From the NCBI RefSeq assembly GCF_015235415.1, contig NZ_JADGLL010000010.1, positions 1 to 64,000 on the forward strand: a stretch of 64,000 nucleotides of DNA, written 5' to 3'. Position numbers and translations under genes: made by a program. This document shows positions 54,552 through 63,867 of the stretch, piece after piece (the stretch's first letter is position 1; every line of letters begins with the position of its first letter). This stretch comes from Microbacterium paludicola (GTDB lineage Bacteria > Actinomycetota > Actinomycetes > Actinomycetales > Microbacteriaceae). Below the pieces are notes generated by a model, which was not told the DNA's origin, made no database searches, and worked only from the letters and a program-made list of their open reading frames with translations.

Positions 54552-55353
54552 CGCGCGACCCGCGCGCCGCCCCGTCCCCGCGTGGGTCTGGGGCGTCGCG
54601 GGTGTGGCCGGCATCGTCGCCCTGTGGTGGGTGCTGGCGGCAACGGTGCTGTCGTGCCTCGGCCCGAACTGCGCGCAGCCGATCCCGACGCCCGCGCAGG
54701 TGCTCGCCGAGACCGTGCAGCGTGGCTGGTCGTTCTTCGCGCCGCAGTTCGGCGTGACGCTCGCCGAGGCGGGCCTCGGCTACCTGTGGGGAAACGGGCT
54801 CGCGCTGGTGTTCGCCGCACTCGTGCTCGTTGTGCCGCGCCTCGAGGGCCTCGTCATGCAGCTCGCCACCATCACCTACTGCCTGCCGATCGTGGCGATC
54901 GGGATGGTGCTGATCGTGATGCTGCCGATCCCGCAGGCAGGGCACCCGTCGCTCACGTCGGTGATCCTCGCCGCCCTGAGTGTGTTCTTCACCACGGTCG
55001 TGGGCTCGCTGCTGGGGCTCAAGGCCGCCGACCGCAGCGCGCTCGACGTTGTGACCGTCTACGGCGGATCCCGCTTCACGCAGCTGCGGAAGGTGCGACT
55101 GATCGCGGCGCTGCCGGCCATCCTCAACGCCCTGCAGATCGCGGTGCCCGCCGCGTTCCTCGGCGCCGTGCTGGGGGAGTTCTTCGGCAAGGTGCAGGCA
55201 GGTGTCGGGCGGGCGATGATGATCGCCCAGGTCGACTTCAACCCGCCGCTCGTGTGGGCGCTCGCGATCCTCTCGGGACTCGTCGCGCTCGTCGGCTACT
55301 GGATCGTCGGGCTCGTCGCGCGCGCAGCCGCACCCTGGTCGAAGGGGGCATGA
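54541..55353 (+). CDS. ABC transporter permease subunit 1
   Basis: A 270-residue permease of the BPD_transp_1 type with about six helices. The EAA-like loop [48 protein letters not shown] contacts the ATPase. The ATG at 54541 lies in the 3' end of the ATPase gene. It forms a permease pair with the next gene. Confidence 0.9.
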   Translation: MSTDARPARRPVPAWVWGVAGVAGIVALWWVLAATVLSCLGPNCAQPIPTPAQVLAETVQRGWSFFAPQFGVTLAEAGLGYLWGNGLALVFAALVLVVPRLEGLVMQLATITYCLPIVAIGMVLIVMLPIPQAGHPSLTSVILAALSVFFTTVVGSLLGLKAADRSALDVVTVYGGSRFTQLRKVRLIAALPAILNALQIAVPAAFLGAVLGEFFGKVQAGVGRAMMIAQVDFNPPLVWALAILSGLVALVGYWIVGLVARAAAPWSKGA

Positions 55354-55355
55354 GG

Positions 55356-56201
55356 ATGACCGACATCGCAGACGCTCCCACCTCGCTCCGCCGCGAGGTC
55401 GCCACCTCCACCGCCCGCGTCCTCGGCCGGGGCCTGCTGATGTTCGCCGTGACGCTCGTTGTGGTGACCGTGCTGTGGCAGGTGCTGCTGTGGGCCTTCG
55501 GCGTCAACGCCTACGTCGGCAAGGGACCCGCCGACATCTGGGCGTTCCTCGTCACGGCTCCCGCGACGCCCGAGAACCGGGACCTGCTCCTCGGCCGCCT
55601 CTGGGTGACCCTCGGCCACGCCTTCATCGGCTTCGCGGCGGGACTCGTCGTCGCGCTCGCCGCGGCGATCCTGTTCCAGCTGAACCGCGGCGTCGAGCAC
55701 GCGCTCATGCCGCTCGCGATGCTGCTGCGCTCGGTGCCGCTCGTCGCGATGGCGCCCGTCATCACGCTCGTCTTCGGCCGCGACCTCTGGACCGTCGCAG
55801 TGATCGGCGGCATCGTCGTGCTCTTCCCGGCGCTCGTGAACATCGTGTTCGGACTGCGCTCGGCCTCGCCGCAGATGACCGACGTGGTGCACGTCTACGG
55901 CGGATCCGCGTTCACCGCGCTGCGCAAGGTGGCGCTGCCGTCGTCGCTTCCGGCGTTCTTCGCGGCGGTCCGGATCTCCGTTCCCGGTGCGATCACGGGC
56001 GCGCTGCTGGCCGAATGGCTCGCGACGAGCGACGGCATCGGCGGCGGCATCGGTCCGGCGATCTCGCAGTCGAAGTTCCCCGAGGTGTGGGCGTCGGTTG
56101 TGCTCGTGACGGCGGCGGCGCTCATCCTGTACAACCTCATGCAGGTCATCGAGGACGTAGCGCTGACGCGCATGGGGATGCACCCGCTCAAGAACGTCTG
56201 A
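55356..56201 (+). CDS. ABC transporter permease subunit 2
   Basis: A 281-residue permease, paralogous to subunit 1 (EAA loop ASPQMTDVVHVYGGSAFTALRKVALPSSLPAFFAAVRISVPGAITGALLAE). The ATG at 55356 follows GAAGGGGG at a good distance; an ATG at 55350 overlaps the upstream stop but has too little spacing. The gene ends the importer operon and converges on urate oxidase. Confidence 0.9.
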   Translation: MTDIADAPTSLRREVATSTARVLGRGLLMFAVTLVVVTVLWQVLLWAFGVNAYVGKGPADIWAFLVTAPATPENRDLLLGRLWVTLGHAFIGFAAGLVVALAAAILFQLNRGVEHALMPLAMLLRSVPLVAMAPVITLVFGRDLWTVAVIGGIVVLFPALVNIVFGLRSASPQMTDVVHVYGGSAFTALRKVALPSSLPAFFAAVRISVPGAITGALLAEWLATSDGIGGGIGPAISQSKFPEVWASVVLVTAAALILYNLMQVIEDVALTRMGMHPLKNV

Positions 56202-56205
56202 GGCC

Positions 56206-56246
56206 GGTCGCCCGCGCGCCGCGCCTCGGTCGGCGCGCGGCCGACC
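56206..56246. terminator. bidirectional terminator between importer and urate oxidase genes
   Basis: GGTCGCCCGCGCGCCG (56206-56221) pairs with CGGCGCGCGGCCGACC (56231-56246), 15 of 16 positions. It lies between the convergent stops at 56201 and 56249. Confidence 0.75.
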
Positions 56247-56248
56247 CG

Positions 56249-57181
56249 TCAGATGAAGCTCGGGACGTCGCGCCAGGCGTCGGGCGCGTCCGCCACTCCG
56301 TCGCGCACGACGGTTCCCTCGATCAGCCCGTAGGGACGATCGTCGGCGATGAACACCTCGTTCGCGTTGTCGAGGCCGAAACGGGCGATATCGTACACGA
56401 AGTGGTGCTTGTTCGGCATCGCGAAGCGGATCTCCGCCAGTTCGGGTCGCGCGGCGATCGCGGCGCGGCCCATCTCGAACAGCGTCTGCTGCAGCGCGAG
56501 CGAGTGCACGACGGCGAACTGCTCCAGCAGCACCGCGACCACCTCGTTGTGCAGTGCGTTGTAGTCGATGCCGGCGGCGACGGCGTCGGGAAGGTAGCGC
56601 CAGCGGGCGGTGACCGACGTGGCCATGATCCGGTCTGTCGTCTCGGGCAGGGTCGTGTACTCGGTCTTCGGGTAGCCCCAGAACTCGGATCCGGTCGACT
56701 TCAGCACCGTGAGGTCCTTCACGCCGCCCATCACGTGCGTCGCGCCGTCGATGACCTGCACGGCGGCGAGGCGGGTTCCCTGCCCCGTGCGGACGAACGA
56801 GTGGTCGTGCTCGGCGCCGCCGGCCACGATCCGCTCCCACGTGTACTGCTCGGCCTGCCACAGGCCGCCCTCGATCCAGGAGAACTCCGTCGTGAAGTGC
56901 TCGGCGAGGATCTGCAGGAACCGCTCGGGCGATCCGATGCCGTGCTTCTTGGCGAACGCGAAGATCGTGTTCTTCTGGGTGTCGGTCGCGACGATCCGCG
57001 AGTTGTCCCCCGTGAGGAACGAGCCGGCCAGGGCGGCGCCGCGCAGCTGCGACGTGACGTTCAGATCTTCGATCTCGTGCCGGGCCCCGTCGCGCGTGAT
57101 GCGCACGAGCCGGTTCTCGGCCTTGCCGTATTTGTTCGGGCCCAGGTGGACGGAGACTTCGGCGGCGGGGACGTCGGTCAC
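56249..57181 (-). CDS. pucL: cofactor-independent urate oxidase
   Basis: A 310-residue urate hydroxylase. The N-terminal GPNKYGKAENRLVRI lysine and VATDTQKNTIFAFAKKH Thr regions match the catalytic surface of uricase. It makes 5-hydroxyisourate from urate without a metal or flavin. GTG 57181 starts it one base after the HIU hydrolase stop, so the XRE-uraD-uraH-pucL operon is tightly packed. The length is that of a two-T-fold uricase. Confidence 0.93.
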   Translation of the reverse strand: MTDVPAAEVSVHLGPNKYGKAENRLVRITRDGARHEIEDLNVTSQLRGAALAGSFLTGDNSRIVATDTQKNTIFAFAKKHGIGSPERFLQILAEHFTTEFSWIEGGLWQAEQYTWERIVAGGAEHDHSFVRTGQGTRLAAVQVIDGATHVMGGVKDLTVLKSTGSEFWGYPKTEYTTLPETTDRIMATSVTARWRYLPDAVAAGIDYNALHNEVVAVLLEQFAVVHSLALQQTLFEMGRAAIAARPELAEIRFAMPNKHHFVYDIARFGLDNANEVFIADDRPYGLIEGTVVRDGVADAPDAWRDVPSFI

Positions 57182-57182
57182 G

Positions 57183-57503
57183 TCAGCTCCCTCGGTAGGT
57201 GGAATAGGCGAACGGGCTCAGCAGGATGGGCACGTGCAGGTGCCGCTCGTCGGTCACGGCGAAGGTCACTGTGACGAAGGGGTAGAAGGTCTCGACCGCG
57301 CGCGCCGCGAAGTGCGCGGCGGTCTCGAAGCGCAGCGTGTAGTCACCGGGAGCAAGCCGGTCGGGGCCGAGGCCCGCCCGCCCGTCCGCGTCGGTCGCGC
57401 CCGTGGCGACCGGGGTGCCGTCGGCGGCGGTGAGGGTCAGGGCGACGCCCGCGGCGGGCGTTCCGGTCGCGGCGTCGAGCACGTGCGTGGTCAGGTGCGG
57501 CAT
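57183..57503 (-). CDS. uraH: 5-hydroxyisourate hydrolase (transthyretin-like)
   Basis: A 106-residue HIU hydrolase. The signature MPHLTTHVLDAATGTPAAG at the N terminus and the C-terminal YRGS are diagnostic. It hydrolyses 5-hydroxyisourate to OHCU. The ATG overlaps the last base of the uraD stop (TGATG). Confidence 0.95.
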   Translation of the reverse strand: MPHLTTHVLDAATGTPAAGVALTLTAADGTPVATGATDADGRAGLGPDRLAPGDYTLRFETAAHFAARAVETFYPFVTVTFAVTDERHLHVPILLSPFAYSTYRGS

Positions 57504-58009
57504 CACGCATCCCCCGGGTCGAATGCGGCGCGCAGCCGCAGCAGCGCGATCTCGGCCAGCTGCCGCGCGGCCTCGCGCGCCTCCGCCTCCGGTGCGTTCG
57601 CGAGGCGGCGCTCGAGCTCGGCGAGCATCTCGGAGGGCGTGCGCCCCGCCGCGCGGATCAGGAACACGCGCCCGAAGCGCCGCTCGTACTCGGCGTTGCC
57701 GGCGGCGATCCGGGCAGCGATCGCCTCGTCGGCGTGGGCCATCGAGGCCTGCTCGCGGCGGGAGTGGTCGCCCTCGGCCCCGGCGGCCGTGGGGCGCTCG
57801 CCGATGCGCGGGTGGTGTGCGAGCGCGGCGTCGAGGTCGTCCGTCGTCCATCCGGCCGCGAGCTGCTGGGCCCGCGCCGCGAGCGCGTCGACGGACGCGT
57901 AGGGGCGTTCCGCGACGAGCGTGGCGACCCAGCCCGGCACATCCGCCCACACGCGCACGACCGACGCGGCCTCGTGGGTCGGCAGGGCATGGAAGTCGTC
58001 GAGCAGCAC
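57503..58009 (-). CDS. uraD: OHCU decarboxylase
   Basis: A 168-residue all-helical decarboxylase. HHPRIGERP and SRREQASM carry the conserved His and Glu; the family end GRVFLIRAAGRTPSEMLAELERRL is clear. It converts OHCU to S-allantoin, completing the pathway from urate. GTG 58009 is the start. It lies 53 bases downstream of the XRE regulator in the same direction. Confidence 0.93.
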   Translation of the reverse strand: MLLDDFHALPTHEAASVVRVWADVPGWVATLVAERPYASVDALAARAQQLAAGWTTDDLDAALAHHPRIGERPTAAGAEGDHSRREQASMAHADEAIAARIAAGNAEYERRFGRVFLIRAAGRTPSEMLAELERRLANAPEAEAREAARQLAEIALLRLRAAFDPGDA

Positions 58010-58062
58010 GGGGTCAGGCTAGCGCGCGGCGTGTTTCGCGATCGTTTCGCGCCGGGCTCGGG

Positions 58063-58683
58063 TCAGCGGGCCGGGTGGACGATGAGCCAGCGGGCGACGG
58101 CGGGCTCGGTGCCGGTGTTGTGCAGGCGGTGCGGCACGTCGCACGGGTAGCTGATCGTGTCGCCCGCGCGCATCACCACGATCTCGTGCGTGAAGTCGAT
58201 CGTGAGCTCGCCCGAGAGCACCTCGCCGATCTCGTACCCCTCGTGGCGGAAGAGCCGGTCCTTTCCCGTGGCGGTGCTTCCCGGCGGGTAGGTCGACTCG
58301 AAGTAGTCGATGCCGGGGCTGTCGCCCGGGGACAGGCGGCGGAACGTCACGCCCCCGCCGAGCGGCAGCGGCGCGGCGTCTGCGGCGCGCGAGAGCGTGT
58401 AGCCGGCCGGCTCGGCGCCATCCGCCGCCGGCTGCTCGCCTCCCGGACCGAACACGGTGGCGAGCGGAACTCCCAGCGCATCGGTCATGGCGATCAGGCG
58501 CGACACGGACGGCTGCATCACGCCGCGTTCGATCTGCGAGACGGCGCTCGTCGAGATCCCGAGCCGCCGCGCAAGCTCCGATACCGAGACCCCGGCCCGC
58601 GCGCGCACCTCGCGCAGGCGCCGTCCGACGTGGCCCCGATCGGCGTCGGCGTCCGCGTCGGTCCCTGTGGCGGTGTCGGTCAC
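58063..58683 (-). CDS. XRE-family regulator with cupin sensor domain
   Basis: A 206-residue regulator. The HTH reads VGRRLREVRARAGVSVSELARRLGISTSAVSQIERG and the C-terminal cupin reads FRHEGYEIGEVLSGELTIDFTHEIVVMRAGDTISYPCDVPHRLHN. This class (PuuR-like layout) senses small molecules. It is the first gene before uraD-uraH-pucL and divergent from the NCS1 gene, so it probably controls urate/allantoin use through the palindrome at 58765-58786. GTG 58683 is the start. Confidence 0.9.
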   Translation of the reverse strand: MTDTATGTDADADADRGHVGRRLREVRARAGVSVSELARRLGISTSAVSQIERGVMQPSVSRLIAMTDALGVPLATVFGPGGEQPAADGAEPAGYTLSRAADAAPLPLGGGVTFRRLSPGDSPGIDYFESTYPPGSTATGKDRLFRHEGYEIGEVLSGELTIDFTHEIVVMRAGDTISYPCDVPHRLHNTGTEPAVARWLIVHPAR

Positions 58684-58764
58684 GCGGCCATGCTAACCGG
58701 CGCGGATGCCGGGCCTCCCGGCACGATTTACGCGCTCGAAACACATCTGACACGGGTGCGGTGA

Positions 58765-58786
58765 GTGTGAAGCGATAACTTCACAC
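58765..58786. promoter_or_regulatory. palindromic operator in the purine divergon
   Basis: GTGTGAAG-N6-CTTCACAC is a perfect 8-bp inverted repeat in the 181-bp spacer between the XRE regulator and the NCS1 permease. It is the best candidate XRE binding site. Confidence 0.75.
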
Positions 58787-58864
58787 CACGATCCGCCGTC
58801 CGGAGAGAGCGCCACGCTCCGGAGCTTCCGCCTCGGGACCGTCCCCCACTCGAAAGGCTCCACC

Positions 58865-60601
58865 GTGACTCAGAGCAGCATCCCCCTGGACGCCGCCACA
58901 CCGGCGCCCCTGACCAAGCCGCAGGACGTCGTCGAGGCCGCGGGGCATCCCGCCGGCTCCGGCAACATGCGGCCCGGCTACGACCACCGCCTCGCCAACG
59001 AGGACCTCGCGCCGCTGCGCAAGCAGAAGTGGTCGTCCTACAACATCTTCGCGTTCTGGATGAGCGACGTTCACTCCGTCGGCGGCTACGTGACCGCCGG
59101 CTCCCTGTTCGCCCTCGGCATCGCCAGCTGGCAGGTGCTGATCGCGCTGATCGTCGGCATCCTGATCGTGCAGGTCTTCACCAACCTCGTCGCCAAGCCC
59201 AGTCAGCGCACCGGCGTGCCGTACCCGGTCGTGAACCGGTTCCTGTTCGGCATCAAGGGCGCCAACGTGCCCGCGATCATCCGCGGCATCATCGCGATCG
59301 CCTGGTACGGCGTGCAGACCTTCCTCGCCGCCGAGTCGCTGAACATCATCTTCCTCAAGTTCATCCCCGGCAGCGCGGCGCTGCTCGAGCCCAGCTTCCT
59401 CGGCCTGAACGCGCTCGGCTGGATCTCGTACGCGATCCTGTGGGTCGCGCAGGCGGCCGTGTTCTGGAACGGGATGGAGGCGATCCGCCGGTTCATCGAC
59501 TGGGCCGGCCCCGCCGTCTACGTCGTGATGATCGTGCTCGCGATCTACCTCGTCTCGCAGGCCGGATGGGAGAACATCAGCCTCGACCTGTCCAGCGGCG
59601 AGCCGCTCGACTTCTGGGCCTCGATCCCGGTCATGCTCACGGCCATCGCGATCGTTGTGTCGTACTTCTCGGGCCCGATGCTGAACTTCGGCGACTTCGC
59701 CCGGTACGGGAAGTCGTTCCAGGCCGTCAAGCGCGGCAACTTCTGGGGCCTGCCGATCAACTTCCTGTTCTTCTCGATCCTGACCGTCATCACGGCGTCC
59801 GCGACCGTCCCGGTGTTCGGCGAACTGATCACCGACCCCATCCACACTGTGGAGCGGATCGACCACTGGTTCGCGATCCTGCTGGGCGGCCTCACCTTCG
59901 TGACCGCGACCGTCGGCATCAACATCGTCGCGAACTTCATCTCGCCCGCGTTCGACTTCTCGAACGTCGCTCCGCACCGCATCAGCTGGCGGATGGGCGG
60001 GATGATCGCCGCCGTCGGATCCGTGATCCTGACCCCGTGGAACTGGTACGGAAACGACCAGGCGATCCACTACTCGCTCGGCATCCTCGCCGCGCTCATC
60101 GGGCCGCTGTTCGGCATCCTGATCGCCGGCTACTACGTGATCGCGCGGCAGCGGATCCACGTGGACGACATGTACACGATGGACGAGACCGCGCGGTACT
60201 GGTACCGCCGCGGCTACAACCCCAACGCGATGTGGGCGCTGCTCGCGGCCGGTGTGCCGACGATCGCGGTCGCGATCATCCCGAAGTCGCTTGTGTTCGC
60301 GGGCGTGCTCGACGCGGGCTGGGGGACCATCAGCGACTTCAGCTGGTTCGTCGGCTGCGGGCTCGGCTTTGTGTTCCTCGTGCTGTTCGAGCGCCTTCAC
60401 CCGCGGGTGCCGACGCTCGAGGGCGAGACCGCCGGGGTGTCGGACGGCACCGTGCCTTCGGTGTTCGGGCCCGACGTGCGGGAGGGCTACCCCGACACCG
60501 CGACCGCCGCGGTGGCGATCGTCGAGGCGGAGGCCGCCCTGCGGTCGGCACCCGCCGAGGACGAGACCGAGCAGCCGGCGGCCGCCGGCGCCAAGGAGTG
60601 A
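58865..60601 (+). CDS. NCS1-family nucleobase/allantoin permease
   Basis: A 578-residue permease of the NCS1 type, about 12 helices. Key segments: SVGGYVTAGSLFALGIASWQV near helix 1, GVPYPVVNRFLFGIKGANVPAIIRGIIAIAWYGVQTFL for the substrate site, and NFGDFARYG. It imports a purine-derived compound, probably allantoin or uracil-like, with a cation. It begins the plus-strand operon; the next gene is 10 bases on. GTG 58865 is preceded by a GAAAGG-type site. Confidence 0.9.
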   Translation: MTQSSIPLDAATPAPLTKPQDVVEAAGHPAGSGNMRPGYDHRLANEDLAPLRKQKWSSYNIFAFWMSDVHSVGGYVTAGSLFALGIASWQVLIALIVGILIVQVFTNLVAKPSQRTGVPYPVVNRFLFGIKGANVPAIIRGIIAIAWYGVQTFLAAESLNIIFLKFIPGSAALLEPSFLGLNALGWISYAILWVAQAAVFWNGMEAIRRFIDWAGPAVYVVMIVLAIYLVSQAGWENISLDLSSGEPLDFWASIPVMLTAIAIVVSYFSGPMLNFGDFARYGKSFQAVKRGNFWGLPINFLFFSILTVITASATVPVFGELITDPIHTVERIDHWFAILLGGLTFVTATVGINIVANFISPAFDFSNVAPHRISWRMGGMIAAVGSVILTPWNWYGNDQAIHYSLGILAALIGPLFGILIAGYYVIARQRIHVDDMYTMDETARYWYRRGYNPNAMWALLAAGVPTIAVAIIPKSLVFAGVLDAGWGTISDFSWFVGCGLGFVFLVLFERLHPRVPTLEGETAGVSDGTVPSVFGPDVREGYPDTATAAVAIVEAEAALRSAPAEDETEQPAAAGAKE

Positions 60602-60611
60602 CACCGGAGCG

Positions 60612-61376
60612 ATGCGCATCACCCTGATCAACCCCAACACCTCCCGGGCGATGACCGACAAGATCGGTCACGCCGCCCGGGAGGTGGCGGGCCCCGGCGT
60701 CGAGATCGTCGCGGTCTGCCCCGCTCCCGGAGCCGGACCCGCCGCGGTCGAGAGCCACGTCGACGAGATCGCCGCCGGAGCGGCAGTGATCGACGCGGTG
60801 CGCGCCGATCTCGCGGCAGGCGGAAGCGACGGGTACGTGATCGCCTGCTTCGGCGACCCCGGCCTCGACGCCGCGCGCGAGCTCGTCGACGTGCCCGTGG
60901 TGGGCATCGCCGAGGCCGCCATTCACGTGGCGGCGATGACGGGGCGGTCGTTCGCGATCGTCACGACGCTGTCGCGCACGCTGGGCCGGGCGCAGGATCT
61001 GCTTGCGCGCTACGAGTTCGAGCGCGCGTGCGTCGCGGCGTACGGCACCGGGATCCCTGTGCTCGAGCTCGAGGACACCGGATCCGAAGCCTTCGAGGAC
61101 ATCCTGGGGTGGTGCGAGCGCGCCGTGCGCGAGGACGGCGCCGACGCGATCGTGCTCGGCTGCGCGGGCATGGCCGACCTGTGCCACCGGCTGCAGGAGC
61201 GGCTCGGTGTGCCCGTGATCGACGGCGTCGCCGCGGCGACCGGGCTGGTCGCCGCGATGGTGCGCATGCGCGTGGGCACGAGCAAGCGCGACGAGTACGC
61301 GCCGCCGCCCGTGCGGCCGGCGGAGGTGGCCGCCGGTGAGGCGGCGACGGCGCGCGTCGCTAGCGTGGGGGCATGA
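60612..61376 (+). CDS. allantoin/hydantoin racemase (Asp/Glu racemase family)
   Basis: A 254-residue racemase. The two catalytic cysteines are Cys79 (IACFGDPG) and Cys184 (VLGCAGMADLC), the same numbering as in characterised allantoin racemases. It interconverts R- and S-allantoin, feeding allantoinase. The start MRITLINPNTS is standard. The stop overlaps allantoinase by 4 nt (ATGA). Confidence 0.88.
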   Translation: MRITLINPNTSRAMTDKIGHAAREVAGPGVEIVAVCPAPGAGPAAVESHVDEIAAGAAVIDAVRADLAAGGSDGYVIACFGDPGLDAARELVDVPVVGIAEAAIHVAAMTGRSFAIVTTLSRTLGRAQDLLARYEFERACVAAYGTGIPVLELEDTGSEAFEDILGWCERAVREDGADAIVLGCAGMADLCHRLQERLGVPVIDGVAAATGLVAAMVRMRVGTSKRDEYAPPPVRPAEVAAGEAATARVASVGA

Positions 61377-62716
61377 CCCCCTCATCCGCCGCTGCGCCCG
61401 GCTCGATCGCCGCGCAGCGCGTGCTCCTCGAAGGCGCCTTCGCGCCCGCGACCGTCCGGATCGCCGACGGACGGATCGCCTCGGTCGATCCGTTCGACGA
61501 CACCGCCGACGTTGTGCTCGACGACGGGCTCGTGCTGCTGCCGGGGCTCGTCGACTCGCACGTGCACCTCAACGAGCCCGGCCGCACCGACTGGGAGGGC
61601 TTCGCCACCGGCACCGCCGCGGCCGCGGCGGCGGGCATCACGACGGTCGTCGAGATGCCGCTGAACAGCGTGCCGGTCACGACGGATCCGGAGGCGCTCG
61701 CAGTCAAGCGCGACGCCGCCCGCGGCAAGCTCGCGGTCGACGTCGCCTACTGGGGCGGCGCGGTGCCGGAGAACCTCGGATCGCTCGGCGCGCTGCTCGA
61801 CGCCGGGGTCGTGGGCGTGAAGTGCTTCATGGCCCCCAGCGGCATCGACGAGTTCGGGCACCTCGACGCCGCCCAGATCGAGGCCGCGCTCACCGAGCTG
61901 CGCGCGCACGGCGACGGCCTGCTGATCGCGCACGCCGAGCTCGAGGAGCACCTGCACGAGGCATCCGGGCCCGTGTTCCGCGACTTCGTCGCCTCCCGCC
62001 CGCCCGAGGGCGAGGTCGCCGCCATCCGCATCGTGATCGAGGCGGCCCGGCGCACGGGCGCCCGCGCGCACATCGTGCACGTCTCGGCCGCGGCCGCGCT
62101 CGACGACGTGCGCGCCGCGAAGGCCGACGGCGTGCGGATCACCGTGGAGACATGCCCGCACTACCTCGCGCTCACGGCGGAGGACGTGCCTGACGGAACC
62201 GGCACGTTCAAGTGCTGCCCGCCGATCCGCGACGCCGCGAACCGCGACCTGCTCTGGGAGGGCGTGCTCGACGGCACGATCGACGCGATCGTGAGCGACC
62301 ACTCGCCCGCCACGGCCGACCTCAAGCTGCGGCCCGACCTCGGCGAGGCGTGGGGCGGGATCTCGGGCGTGCAGACGGGGCTCACCGCGGTCTGGACCGA
62401 GGCGCGCCGACGGGGGATCCCGCTCGAGCGCATCCTGCCGCTGTTCACGACGGGACCCGCCGATCTCGTGCGGCTCGGCGACCGGGGCCGGATCGCGCCG
62501 GGCGCGCCCGCGCACCTCGCCGCGTTCGATCCCGAGCGCGAGCACACGGTCGACGCCGCGCGGCTGGAGTACCGCAACAAGCTGTCGCCGTGGCACGGCG
62601 CGACCCTGCGCGGCGTCGTGACCGAGACGTACCTCCACGGCCGCGTCGTCTATCGCGACGGCGAGGGACTGCTCGCCCGCGAGGGACGCGACGTGCTCGC
62701 GGGCGGTGCGGCATGA
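61373..62716 (+). CDS. allB: allantoinase
   Basis: A 447-residue metal-dependent amidohydrolase. DSHVHLNEPGRTDWEGF carries the first metal ligands, Lys150 in GVKCFM is the probable carboxylated lysine, and VSDHSPAT holds the catalytic Asp. It opens allantoin to allantoate. It overlaps the racemase (upstream) and the amidase (downstream) by 4 nt each. Confidence 0.92.
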   Translation: MTPSSAAAPGSIAAQRVLLEGAFAPATVRIADGRIASVDPFDDTADVVLDDGLVLLPGLVDSHVHLNEPGRTDWEGFATGTAAAAAAGITTVVEMPLNSVPVTTDPEALAVKRDAARGKLAVDVAYWGGAVPENLGSLGALLDAGVVGVKCFMAPSGIDEFGHLDAAQIEAALTELRAHGDGLLIAHAELEEHLHEASGPVFRDFVASRPPEGEVAAIRIVIEAARRTGARAHIVHVSAAAALDDVRAAKADGVRITVETCPHYLALTAEDVPDGTGTFKCCPPIRDAANRDLLWEGVLDGTIDAIVSDHSPATADLKLRPDLGEAWGGISGVQTGLTAVWTEARRRGIPLERILPLFTTGPADLVRLGDRGRIAPGAPAHLAAFDPEREHTVDAARLEYRNKLSPWHGATLRGVVTETYLHGRVVYRDGEGLLAREGRDVLAGGAA

Positions 62717-63867
62717 CCCCCGCGCCGGGATCGAACGTGTTCGGCCGCGGATCGGACGTGCCCGCGTTCGCCGACCTGCCGATCCTGCAGCCGGGGGAGC
62801 GCGTGCCGGATGGCGCGACGTACCTTCCCGCCGGGCCCGGGACCATCCTGTGGGGGCGCCTTCCCTGCGCGACCGACGCGCCCGTGCTGACGATCCGATC
62901 CGGCGACTCGGTCGTGATCGACACGGTCAGCCACGAGGGCCTGCTTCCCGACCAGGGGCAGGATCCGGCCGCGTTCTTCGCCGGACACGGGGTGGCGGAG
63001 GGCGCGGTGCTGCGCGACGCGATCGCGATCGCCGCGGAGTCGCCGCGCGATCCGGCCGCGGACGGCCCGCACGTCGTGACGGGGCCGATCCGCGTCGAGG
63101 GCGCACGCCCCGGCGACCTGCTGCGCATCACCGTGCTGCGGCTCGAGCCACGCGTTCCCTACGGTGTGATCTCCAACCGGCACGGCCGCGGCGCCCTTCC
63201 GGGCGAGCTGCCGCGGGCGGGCGCGACGGTCAGCGTGTTCGCGCCGGTCGAGCGCCGCGACGGGCGCCTCGTCGGTGCCCTGCCGCGCGTCGAGGGCGGC
63301 CCGCGAGACGTGACCTTCCCCCTCGCGCCGTTCCTCGGCACGATGGGCGTCGCGCCCGCGACGGGCGAGCGGCCCCACTCCGTGCCGCCGGGCGACTACG
63401 GCGGCAACATCGACATCAAGCTGCTCGTGGAGGGCACGCAGCTGCACCTTCCCGTGCAGGTCGACGGCGCGCTCGCCTACGTGGGAGACCCGCACTTCGC
63501 GCAGGGCGACGGCGAGGTGGCGCTCACGGCGCTCGAGGCATCGCTGCGCGCCACGCTGCGGTTCGACGTGGTGCCGCGCGCCGATGCGCTCGCGGCATTC
63601 GGGGAGGTCGCCGGGCCCCTCGTGCGCACGCCAGAGTACCTTGTACCGACGGGCCTTGACGCCGACCTCGGCGAGGCGATGCGCAAGGCGGTGCGCGCCG
63701 CGATCGCGCTGATCCAGGCCCGGTGGGGGATGGACGAGCACCTCGCCTACGCGTACCTGTCGGCAGCGACCGACTTCGACATCTCGCAGGTTGTGGATCT
63801 TGTGTCAGGCGTTCACGCGCGCATCCGGCTGTCCGATTTCGAGGAGGCGCCGGATGGCCGAGACTGA
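62713..63867 (+). CDS. acetamidase/formamidase-family (FmdA/AmdA) protein
   Basis: A 384-residue FmdA_AmdA-like protein. Conserved parts include SGDSVVIDTVSHEGLLPDQGQDP, HVVTGPIRVEGARPGDLLRI, GGNIDIKLLVEGTQLHLPVQVDGALAYVGDPHFAQGDGEVALTALEASL. The family hydrolyses small amides such as formamide or acetamide. In this operon it may act on an allantoate- or oxalurate-derived amide; that is inference. ATG 62713 overlaps allB. Its stop lies within the next gene. Confidence 0.85.
   Translation: MTPAPGSNVFGRGSDVPAFADLPILQPGERVPDGATYLPAGPGTILWGRLPCATDAPVLTIRSGDSVVIDTVSHEGLLPDQGQDPAAFFAGHGVAEGAVLRDAIAIAAESPRDPAADGPHVVTGPIRVEGARPGDLLRITVLRLEPRVPYGVISNRHGRGALPGELPRAGATVSVFAPVERRDGRLVGALPRVEGGPRDVTFPLAPFLGTMGVAPATGERPHSVPPGDYGGNIDIKLLVEGTQLHLPVQVDGALAYVGDPHFAQGDGEVALTALEASLRATLRFDVVPRADALAAFGEVAGPLVRTPEYLVPTGLDADLGEAMRKAVRAAIALIQARWGMDEHLAYAYLSAATDFDISQVVDLVSGVHARIRLSDFEEAPDGRD

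Noticed and set aside
53727..56201. Assignment of the ABC importer to sulfonate or nitrate
   Set aside because: Family similarity (NitT/TauT/SsuA) does not fix the ligand, and the gene context is purine catabolism with no sulfonate or nitrate genes.
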